Shown: positions 50,301 to 62,300 of the stretch, one piece after another
Layout of the letters: the number at the start of each line of letters is the position of its first letter
Numbering within the stretch: position 1 is the first letter of the stretch
NCBI GenBank assembly: GCA_963662175.1
Contig: OY759215.1
Location: 21,813,079-21,877,078 of the forward strand
Direction: 5' to 3'
Length of the DNA stretch: 64,000 nt
Source of the DNA: Aradus depressus
Lineage: Eukaryota; Arthropoda; Insecta; Hemiptera; Aradidae
Position numbers and translations under genes: made by a program
The notes under the pieces: model-generated
Databases searched by the model: none
What the model was told of the DNA's origin: nothing
The model's input: only the letters and a program-made list of their open reading frames with translations

Positions 50301-53300
50301 TTTAAATCTAGATACCATAATAGTGTAGCAAATAACTGTTTAATTTTCAACAAATTTATTTAAAAATTAAAAAAGATTTAAATAAAAATATTTGTATATG
50401 AGCACACAATAACATAAGAAAAAATGTAAAACATTACAGAGCAGGTAAAAGAATGACTGACATCTATGAAGAAAAAACTTAGGTGCAACTAATCTGACAG
50501 TTCTCACATTTTTCATATCCTGTTTATCTGAAATCGACCATCAACAGCGTATGACTATTGTGTAACCTTCCGACTTGTTTAGTCTGAAATGTTTGTTTGT
50601 ACTAACGATTTGAATATTTTCTATAAAATTTGCCGAGTTCCGTTCAATCAAAACACACTGATGTCTGCGAATAAATGAGAGTTAATTCTAACTGATCGGC
50701 TATAATGAGGGCGCACAACCAGAGGCCATCTTATTTTTCTATTATATTTCAATTAGGTAACTAGTTTCTTAATTCATTTTCTATTTAACAACATTTCAGT
50801 TAAAATTATTTCTAGGAGTATCAGGGTTCAGTCCAGATAAACATTCACCACTATTCAATCGCTTTCGTATCGATGTATTTTATACCAACATTAGGACCAA
50901 TAAAAACATGGGGATGTCAAGATTAGAATAATAATGTGTGATATATTGTAAACAAATTATAGATTATACAATAACAAAAGTTTGTTATATATTTCTATCT
51001 TTAATTTTTGCTGTACATCACTCATTATCCTAATATTGACAATCCTGTTTTTAGGCCCTGATGATATAAAATATATCTAACGTTTAAGATTCAAAAGTGA
51101 TGAATTTTTTCTCTGGACTCGATACCCCGGGAGTGCAATAGTCGTTACTCTACATCAAATTAAATAAAGTTAGAATGCATTAAGGTAAATATATTTGGAT
51201 ACTTACAATTATTTCACCAAACTGATCAAAATGTTTCCTAATTTCCTGCGTTGTAATGTCCTTCTCCAAATTTCCAATAAAAAGGGTTCGAGTTGCTTTT
51301 GGATGGAACTCATCTTGTTCTGCCTCAAATGGCCTGAAAATAGAAATGTATTTAATTCGCCAGAATATATTGTTGAGTTGCTGCGAAACGGCATTTAATT
51401 CCAATTTACATATTTCAAATATTTAAGTTTTACAATTTTCTACAAAATCACATATTCAAATGGGGAAGGAACCAAGAGGTAGAACCGTTGTGTTTAAACG
51501 AAATATCAATGAAATATTAATTAAAAATTGTTGACAAAATATTAAAACTTCTATCGATGAAATAATGGACGGTAAGTGTTTTTCGTCGATTAAAAACTTT
51601 GCACAGAGATAAAACAATATAATATAAGAGCTATAGAATAACATTATAAAACTAGATTTTACATATAAATCTGTATTTTATTTGTCCGGCTGTTAGTGAG
51701 AAGATGGCGCAAACTACTAACTAATGAAATGATTTTTACGAAATTTCCTACTTAGCATTCTTTTAAGTCCGTTTGAAACAATGACCCTGGTTGAAACATA
51801 GTCCACTTGGCATCCGAAAATTTTGAACAGGAGGGGTTATAGGCGAAGCCACCACATAAAATGAGTGCTAGCTCTATAACAGTTGATTCGATGCTCCTGA
51901 AATTTCATGTGTAGCATCCTTACATGCCTGGTTGAAACATAGGCCATGTGGCATCTGAAAACGTTGACTAGGAGTACGGGATTGTGGGGGAGGGACCATA
52001 ACATAAAATATAAAGCTGAACAACTTTCCGCAAAATTTTATTATTTCAGCTTGTCTGGAAGTGGCCTGGAACTACATAAAGTCTCAAAATTATTGAAAAT
52101 TTCTATTTATTTCTTAAATAATCTAACTGAAAGTTACGAACCGGATAAATAAAATTGCCAATCTGCAGCTTAAAATTACTAACCGGTCGAAGCCGGGTAA
52201 CCTGCTAGGATTACATGTGAGAGTCGGAAAGATAGGTTTAGAAACGTGTAAATTTTTATTTCCCTAAAGAAAGTATTGTCGAGTTATCTGTTGGTCATGT
52301 TAACAGGTGAAGTATGTCCGGCATTGAATAGTGAGAACGATGTGTGAAAAATAAACTGAAGGAGGGAGGGAGCTCACCTGAACTCGTTGTCGTCCACATC
52401 ATATCCTTGGTAGGGGGCGACCTCTATCTTACATCCGAAGAAGAGTTTGTCATGGGAGACCTGGAGCGCCTTGTCTACATCCTCGGGCTTCTTGAAACAG
52501 ACCAGGGCGTACCGGTCCGTCCCCTGACCCACCACCTTTACCCAGGTCACTTTACCGTGCTTCTTGTACTCGTGGTAGAGACCATCCTTCAGACTCGTAT
52601 CTAACAAACAGTTAATTAGTAGATGCACATTATGCAATGATATGGGGTTTCAATGAATGAACGTCCCATCTAACATATTCTACATCTTCATTTTAATGGT
52701 ACAGCTTAGGGTTGCGATTGACTCCAACGCTCATCTGTATGGCCATAACCGCCATCCAAAATAACCTACTTATGAAAGGAAAAACAAACAAACAAACGAA
52801 ACGAATAAATAACATTCTCCTTTATTTATTAGCACATATCCGGAATTAGCAACTGACCGTATATGGTTGAAACGCCCTTCAACATATAAAATAAAATACT
52901 CCTTTTTCCTTTGATCCATTCATTGAGCGAGTTGGCATCTTTGTCGCCCTCAGTAGATGCAATACTAGCAAGCAACAGACGAAATATGACCTTTTTTTAA
53001 TAATGAGCCTAGCCTGCTCTTTTTTTTTTTTAAACTTTATGTTAGATATTACCTTCATCAAATAAGCGCCCTTAAAATAAAATGATCAATAAAAAAGCAT
53101 TGCTTTAAACTCAAGTCAAGTTATTTTGCAAGAGACACAAATATAAAATCTATCTACAAAACTTTATAATACAATATTAAACGAATTTAATCTAATTTCA
53201 ATAAATAAACTATCTCAGAAAAACATATCTCGATCTTATTAGTAATGATTGCAGATTTCTTTTATCGAAACCATTGGAAAAAATATATTTAAACGATTAA

Positions 53301-56300
53301 TATAGTTTTCTAAAAAAGAAATTTGATTAAAACTAATAATGTTCGCTATATCAAAATAACGGCTTGAATTTCAGATAATGAAAATAAAAAATACTGTAAA
53401 AAATTATAAACCAGAATCGATACGAAGATAGTCCTTTATACATGAACTGAATAAATCGATAAAGACGGAGCATAAAATAAGAAATTCATTTAAAAGTAAA
53501 CCATGCTCCTACATTTGTTGGCTCGTCAGCTGCGAATTAAGAATTTCCCTGAAACTTTTAAGAAGCGCTCATAAATAGATGGGTAACATTAGTGGTATTA
53601 TAAGCAAATGTTGATGATAGAATGCTCTACATTTTTCAAAAATATAGATAGATTTTCTCGATCTGAAATCATGTAAATGTCAGTAAATAATACATTGCAC
53701 AGTCTCATTCAATTTGAGATTTACCTACAAATGTGAACGCTAGATGGCCTAATATACGTGGTAACACTATTCGCGGGAATTGTGCGAGCTGAAATAAGAT
53801 AAGAATATTAAACATTTACGAAAACTAGTTACTCGGAATTTTATATTAATGTATTTTCTATTATTTATTTATTTGTTTTATTTTTACAATTATCATCTCA
53901 GGCTCAAAAATGTAATATAGTTTGAGTTACGTAATTTAAAAGCTAACGTGATGTACCAAATTGTACGAGGTATCCTATTGTCTAACGGAAATAAATGTTA
54001 TCATTAGCATTTAGCACATCAGCAACTGAGGTAATGGCAACACCACTGAAGAAGACTCAGTCTCCTAAGCATTTATAGATTAACATGTTTCAGCTAAGCT
54101 TACCTGATGATCGGGCAGGGAGGTTACGAACACAGATGGCCAATGGTCGCCTGTCCTCTGAGTGCACGGCCGGGCTCCCACTGATGTTCACCTGGTTCGT
54201 GTTATTCGTCTGACAACCGCTACTCCGCAGACTGCTTTGTTGGCTAAACAACAAATCACATCGCGTCACACATTGTTACAATATTGGAAAAACATAACAT
54301 CAGAAATTTCTTTAATTTAAATTGAAAAATAAATCATGGTCTCTATAACCAGTATTGACATGATAAATTGCTTCGCATTTACCAAGAGTATCGAATGATC
54401 TTCCTCGATCTAGAATTATTTAAATGTAAATAAATGCTTGGCCAATTTAAAATTTCCCTACATACAAATTTCAAAGGTAGATGACGATTGTATGTACCTT
54501 GGTACGCTGGATTGTTCACTAAGCCTTACATTGTCAAGACACCTCACCATATTCTCAGAAAAGCATACTCCAAGTTGAGGGAAGCATTATGTTTCTCTAT
54601 TTTATTATTACTGGAGTATAACAACTTCATTTTAAAAAAATTATATTTACAAATTTTCATTGAGTTCCGTAAAAAAAAAAAAAAAATAAATAAAACTATT
54701 GAAAATCTGGCTTGGGTTAGTTGCTGTGTAAACTCCATTTATAATAATAATTACAAGAGTGATTAATATTACTACTTTCAAGACTACCGGATGATAATCT
54801 TGAATCGAAGAAGTCCCCGGACGAATGTCACATTGCTATGAACGCAGTAACTAAGCGAATAAATAGCTCACAATGAAAAATGATAAAAAGCTGATTTAGT
54901 CATCTAAATATGAAGATATGTGACTGCATTATTTCTACTAACACCGTTAGCACTATCTTAATCCAAGTCCAACATTCCTTGAATTTAATCTAAGCACAGC
55001 GGTTCAAGATTTCAGTACTTTTTTTTCCCCTTGAATTAAATCTTTTTTCATTAAAAAATATATTAATAAAAAGGCCTTTTTCATAAAATTTATTATTTAT
55101 TTTTAATATGAAATATCGTAAGGAAGAAAATAAAAAGAAAGCGTTGTAAATCTAATGTGATAACAGCTCTGAGAAAGCTGTCGATTATATTGGCTCTATC
55201 AATAAATGTGATATGCTTCAACCATCGAAGTTGATAAGGTCTGGGTCAGAGTAAGAAAAAGTCGTCGGTGAATCACCGGCTATGTACTGCCCCAGCACAA
55301 ATTAATCAATTATGTTTTCGCTCTCCCTCCAAAGTCAATCGACCATTTGGGGTAAACCTCAATATTATCCTCATACTAAAATTGTGTCGATACATTCATT
55401 CGTCCCCTTTCCCATCGACTGATTTTGTGGAAAATTAATAGGTGACATTCTTATAAAGTTTTGAATTTATATATGATATTTCGCCTCAATACATTTATTA
55501 CAACGACCGTTATTAGATTTTTTGTATTAAGCCTTCCCCGTGATCCCCCTTCCCTTCGGCCGATTTGGCTGTAAATAAATAGGTGTCATCCTTACAGGGT
55601 TGTGGATGTACACATGAAATTTACTGTCGATACATTCATTCTGAAATGAAATGAAAATAAATTTTAATGAAATGAAAATAAATTTTCTTCTGGGACCGAG
55701 GTCCCCTAAGAATAAATACATGAAAGTCACTGAACAGAGCAACAAATACAAATAAAATAAAATAACAGTAATGAGATGAATAGTAATGAAAAGTGCTATA
55801 GTGGATAGAGAGGATAAGAACAAAATAATATAACTAAATAAGAAAATACAATAAAATAAAAATAAAATAGATAATGATTGAAATAAGTAAAAAAATAAAT
55901 AAATACAAAAGTAATTAAATTAACAGCTTCCTTATGAAGAAATCATACAAAATAAATGTATTTAAATAAATATATGGAAGATAAAATAAATTTTTTTTAA
56001 AAATATATAAAAATCGAGATTATGGAGGAGGAAATCTAGCCCAAGCTTGCAATGAAATTAATTTAAGAAAAATTGATAAAAAAAAAGAAATAAAATAAAA
56101 CGATGAAGATGAAAAAATAAATACAAAAAGAAAAAAAAATTAACATAATTTTTTTTTTCTTTTTTGTATTTATTTAACATCAAGGAGCGGGAAAGTATGG
56201 AGAGTATGGAGGAAGGGGAATAAGAAGCTAATCCGAGGGAGAAGATTGTTTATTGAGGAGGAATTGGAATAGCGAGGATTTGAAGGAGGCAACGGAAGGC

Positions 56301-59300
56301 GCGGGACGGATGAGAGGAGGCAAGGAGTTCCAGAGGGAGGAGGCTTGGACAAGGAAAGTATGGAGGAAGGGGAATAAGAAGCTGATCCGAGGGAGAAGAT
56401 TGTTTATTGAGGAGGAATTGGAATAGCGAGGATTTGAAGGAGGCCACGGAAGGAGCGTGACGGATGAGAGGAGGCAAGGAGTTCCAGAGGGAGGAGGCTT
56501 GGACAAGGAAAGTATGGAGGAAGGGGAATAAGAAGCTAATCCGAGGGAGAAGATTGTTTATTGAGGAGGAATTGGAATAGCGAGGATTTGAAGGAGGCAA
56601 CGGAAGGCGCGGGACGGATGAGAGGAGGCAAGGAGTTCCAGAGGGAGGAGGCTTGGACAAGGAAAGTATGGAGGAAGGGGAATAAGAAGCTAATCCGAGG
56701 GAGAAGATTGTTTATTGAGGAAGAATTGGAATAGCGAGGATTTGAAGGAGGCCACGGAAGGAGCGTGACGGATGAGGGGAGGCAAGGAGTTCCAGAGGAG
56801 GCTTGGACAAGGAAAGAGTTGTGGAAGGCAGAGGAGCGATGGGAGGGGATGAAGAGGATCGAAGGATGGAATTTGGTGTGTCTGTGGTGGACAGAAGATT
56901 TGAATTGGCATTCTATCGGGGGGAGTTATTGTTTTATTTATTTCCTATAAGTTTCCACAATATGTCTTCGTTTTTGAACTTATAACTTTGTAAAACCGTG
57001 GCGCGGTACCATTCTCAGCTTCACCATCATCAATTTTATACAACTAAACATGAGAGTACAACAGGTGGAACTGAATCCATGTAATCCACAGTCCAGGTTC
57101 TCTGATATAAAGAAACCCCATGGGGCATAATAAAAATATTTAGTTCATAAAAGAAATGTATTTCTCAATATAAACGATATAATATGACAATTAGATATTT
57201 TTTTTATGCTCCCCCATGGGGTTCAACAGGATTTTTGGCGCGATTTGGGGTGGAGGCTCGATTCGGAATAATTACCTTTTTTTTTTTTGCACCTCGTCTT
57301 AACATTGATTAACAGGTGTGGTTGGATAAGAAAGAAATATTTACCTGTGAGCGGAGGAGGACTTGTCAGATGGTGGAGGGGAGGAACTGGCTGTGGAACA
57401 GGTGCTGGAGGCTGACTGACTGGAGGCTGAGCTGGAGCGGGACCGGGACCTGCTGGAGTTGGACCCACCGCTCTCACTACCCGACCTGTAACATCAATAC
57501 CAACATTAGTTAGTTATTATGATTCATGCCTGAGGTCATATCGCCTACTAACAGAGCGCTCTTTCGTAACTATGGTGGACATGAGCCCGACTCTACTATG
57601 GGAGTCCTAAATTTTGCCTACCCTACGTTTTTATTCACCTAGGGCAGGGTCTTTAACGAGTACCTGACATCGTACTGGCTCAGGACCATCGGTTAAAGTC
57701 CCATCCGAAGGACGGCGTAATTAAGTTCATTTTACCTCCCAGATAAAACAAACTAAGGGCCTCGGCCGGGTTTCGAACCCACGATCTTGAACTCAGAGGG
57801 CAAGCACGCATACCACTGAGCTGCCGGCGTACTCAGGTTTATTCAGGCTAAACCACTATAAAGAAGGGCTTCAATACATGTAATGAGTAAACATTCAATA
57901 CTAATAAATTATTACACCAGTATTCACAACGTTGAGTACCAGGTGTATTTGATCAAGCACTCAAAATTTTATGTATGAGAAATGTACTTGATTATAGAAA
58001 ATTTGTCAGTGAACCAGCGGCAATGTACTTCCCCAGGACGAATTCATCAACTAAATTTTCGCTCTTAAAATCAATAGTTGAGTTTCACGGGACATGTGAA
58101 TCCTCATACTAAATTCCTTGTTGATGCACTCTTTTTAGGGATATATCGTATTTATGGACACGGAGAAAACTTTCTGGAATCATGGGTCAGAAAATATGAA
58201 TCGACATCGAATTTCTGACCGATTACATAACTTCACGTATACCTGGTCTAGTTGGGGAACTAAAATACTTAAATATAAGACTAAAAAATGTAGCGACTAT
58301 AACAGTATCCAAAAAGTTGAAAAATAAATACTTTTTTAATTTTAAATGCACTTACAAAATAAAGTTAAGTCTTGTAAACACACTCTTAAAAATGTAAGTA
58401 TTCGAGCACTTTGGCAACCAAATATTTTTAAACTTACTGTTAATCGATTAGATATTTTTATTACAATTTTTTACAAGAAATAGAACGCTTTGGTCGTTCT
58501 ATTATCGTTTGGATTCTTAGAATAGATTAATATCACAATATTTGCGAGTACAGTTTATGTTTTGTTATTTATTATACAAAACATTATAATAATAATAATA
58601 ATAACATTTATTTGGACCAGCAAAACAAGGTGCTATACACAAATATATAAAATAAAGGATTTAAAATAGAAAGTCTTGGTACAGTCTTTGTTTGAGTCGC
58701 CTCCCAGGAGTAGGCGCTCCTAGACTGTAATGTACAGCCCCGGAACAATACACAAGGGCTTCGTGGTGATTCTTCACTAGTTTCTCGATGTGAGCTGCAA
58801 AAAGAGGAACACCCAATTCTTCGTGGATTTTGTGATTCCTCACAAACCAGGGTGCGTTTGTTGCTATTCGGAGTACTTTATTCTGAAATGTTTGTAGTCG
58901 TTTAATGTTAGTGCTGCTGGTACCGATCCAGACTGGACAGGCGTATGTTAGAAGTGGAAGTAGGAGTGTCTTGTATAAGAGAATAGTACACGTATGTTTA
59001 AGTGGCGTGTTTCTGTTTATGAGAGGGTAGAGGGTGTTAAGTCGTGAATATGCTAGCTGTAGTTTTCTGTTAATGTGTAGTTTCCATGTGAGTCGTGTAT
59101 CTAAAAGTACTCCAAGATAGCGCACACCCTGGTCCTTAGGATTCCAGAGAATGGGGAGGTCATCAATTTGCAGCTGACGTTGTTCTTCTATGGAGAATCT
59201 GCGGAGAGTGAATATTTTAGCTTCAGTTTTCCCTATGTTCAGTGTTAGTCTCCATTTTGAGAACCAGAGAGAAACTTCTGTCAGGGCTTCCTGGAGCTGT

Positions 59301-62300
59301 TCAATGGCGACGGAGAGGACACTATGCTGACAGGCGATCATTGTGTCATCGGCATAGGTGGCTAATGTTGCCGTGGGAGTTTCGGGGATGTCGTGGGTGT
59401 ACAAACTAAAAAGGAGGGGGCTCAGAATAGCACCTTGAGGGACCCCAGCTGTAATCCTTCTCTTGGTGCTCAGTGCGTTACTGACTCTCACCTGGAACGT
59501 CCTGCCATGGAGAAAAGAGGATATAAGACCAACGATGTATTTGGGTAACAAGCTTTTCTTTAGTTTGTACAACAGCCCCTGATGCCAAACGGTGTCAAAG
59601 GCTGCGGCTACATCCAAGAATACGGCGGTGGTGTAATTCTTCGCCTCGAAGCCGTGGACAATCGTTTCGGTCACCCGTTGTAGCTGCTGGACTGCAGAGT
59701 GTTTGGCTTTGAAGCCAAACTGGTGGGACGGTATGGTGTCTTCTAGATATTCAGTAAGCCTTTTCGATATAATCTTTTCAAAAATCTTAGAAAATGAATT
59801 TAGAAGGCTTATCGGCCTGTAGCTGTTGGGGTCTTGTTTTGGCTTGCCATGCTTATGAAAGACAACAACGATAGCATTCTTCCACGTGTCAGGAAAGTAT
59901 CCTCTCCTTAAACAGCCATTGAACAGCCCTGTAAGATAAGCGATGCTTCTTGGAGGCAGGTTCTTGAGGACGATGTTGGGGATGAGGTCTTCACCGGGGG
60001 CCTTCTTGTTGGGGAGTCTCCGGATGTATAGTGTAATTTCTGACGGGTTTGTGTACTGTATATGTGGTTCTGCGGTGTGGAGTGGGGTGGAAAGAAATTC
60101 GTGGACTGTGTGGAGTGTTTCGTGATCTTGTGTGTCATGAGTTCTGAATTTCTGTTCAAGGTGCTGGGCCACTAGCTCACTCTTGTCCTTGTCCGTTGTT
60201 ACAGTATTCTGTCCGTTTGTCAGGGGCGGGAGGCCAGGGTCTTGTCTGAGGAGGCGTCGTGTTTCCATCCAAAGGTTGCTGTCTCCAGGCGTAAAGTCGC
60301 TGGTGTATTGTCGGTATCTGTTGATTCTGTCATTGTCCAATTCCCATCGTATAAGTCTTGTCAGTCGGTTCAGCTCTCGCTTCTCTTGTGGATCGCGTGT
60401 TCGTTGCCAGTGTTTGCGGAGTGTATTTTTGTCGTGTATCATGTTAAGTATGCGTGTAGGGGTCTTATTTTGTCGCATGTTGCGTTGGTCCTTGTTGTGA
60501 TTGTATGTTGAGTTGTGTATCGAGGTGTAAATAGCTTGAGTGAAATATTTCAGTGAGTCGTCTATGTCTTCGGTATTGTCGTAATGCAAAGGGATGTCTA
60601 TGTTTTTGTCCATCTCCCATCTAAACGCGTCCCAATCTATTTTCCCCTGTATCAGTCTAGGCAGATGTTCTGCCTGTTTCGGGTTCACTTTGAAGGTACA
60701 CACGACTGGAAGATGGTCTGAGTCGAGTTCTGTCAGTGGTTCGTGATAAAGGGGCAAAGTAAAATTTTGTACTAGTCCAATGTCCAGGATGTCAGGGAGA
60801 TATCTCTGTTGTGTAGGATAAAATGTCGGTTCGTCCGGTGCTGATATCTGTACGCCTAAATTGTTAATTATGTTCAAGAGTCTTGTCCCGTTGTTGTTTG
60901 TCCGTCTACATCCCCAAATTGTGTTTTTACTATTTAGGTCACCTAGTAATATAGTCGGCCCCCCAGTGAAAATGTGTTCAAAATCCGTCTGGTGAATTCT
61001 GATGCCTGGTCGGTGGTATGCTGAGATTATGTTAAGTGTTCTGTTGTTGTTGAGTGTGAGTGTGGCTCCAACGGCTTCCAGCTGTTGAAGTGTGGGTAAG
61101 AGAAGCTGAGAGTGTGCGAGGTTCTTTTTTATACAAACAGCGACGCCTCCAAATCTGGTTTGTCTGTCCTGTCTGTATATGGTGTACCCTTTTAGCTTGA
61201 ATTTGTCGGTATTATGGAGGTGAGTTTCTGTGATACAAATGATGTCGATGTTGTAGCGAGTTAAAAAGTCCGAGAGTATAGTTCGTCTGTTTTTTATTCC
61301 GTCAGCGTTCCAGTTAAGGATGGATAAATTATGAAAAATATTTAAATTAGGGTCCACCATTGTTAAATGAAAATACTTGGGTGAGGAGATTAGATAAAAA
61401 TGATTTTATGATAGGGATAAATGGTTTGAGAAAGGTGATTATTGTGTTGGTGAGGTCAGTCATGTCGTTAGCTGGTTGGTTGTCTTGGCTGCTGGGTAAG
61501 TTAGGTTGAGGTCGAGGTTGGAAGGGTCGGGGTCTACTTTGGTCGAACCAGCTGTTCGGTCGATCCGGGGTCTGTCTTGGGAGTTGTCCTTTGGGTGGTG
61601 CATTGGGAGGATCTTGTCGTTTAGGTTGGGCCTGTCTGGTAGTCCTGTCTACGTATGTCTTGTAGGAAGCACACCCTCTGTAGCTGGCTGGATGGTTGCC
61701 CTGGCAGTTGGCACACTTGGGAGAGTCTACCTTCTTCTGTCTGGAGGGGCATGCTGTGAAGTGGTGGTCCTCCCCGCACTTCACACATTTGGGGTCCAGT
61801 CGGCAAAAGTTTTTGGTATGACCAAAAGATTGGCAGTTTGTGCACTGTACAACTCGGCTGGAACGTCGGCGTGGCTCCACTTTAACAACTGTATAGTAGA
61901 GCCGCGTCAGTTGAAATATGGCCTCTCCAGATGGGATGTTCTCCAGCTCAACTGCACAGAGGGGTGTGGGGCGTCTGTCGTGGTTCAGGATCCGGGTGAC
62001 TTTTAAAACAGGGTATGTCGGGGTCAGTTCGTCTGTTATTTCTGTGTCGGTCAGTGAGTAAGGAACTCCCCGTATAATTACGGAGAGTTTCCTGTCTTCG
62101 GGATTGACAAAGGTGTAGTATTTCACCTTATTGTCGTCATAAAATTTCGTCACTTTGCGATAGTCATCAGTCGTTGTGAGGCTGATCTTTATTTTTTTGT
62201 TGCACTGTTTTGTTTCAAACGGCGAACAAATTAAACTTTTTAACTCGGTAATGACCAGCTGATAATTATCAGCCTCACAAAGAAAGATTGGAGGGATCTT

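Noticed and set aside
57223..57477. Pro/Ala-rich open frame overlapping a spen exon
   Set aside because: The frame does not join either neighbouring exon in phase; the Ser/Arg-rich frame of the same DNA does.
58585..58660. LINE as the partner of the local SINE through a shared 3' end
   Set aside because: The LINE ends in a TTA repeat after AATAAATG and the SINE ends in ATAATAATAACTAA after GGGCATGAGTC; I see no shared 3' sequence beyond simple AT repeats.
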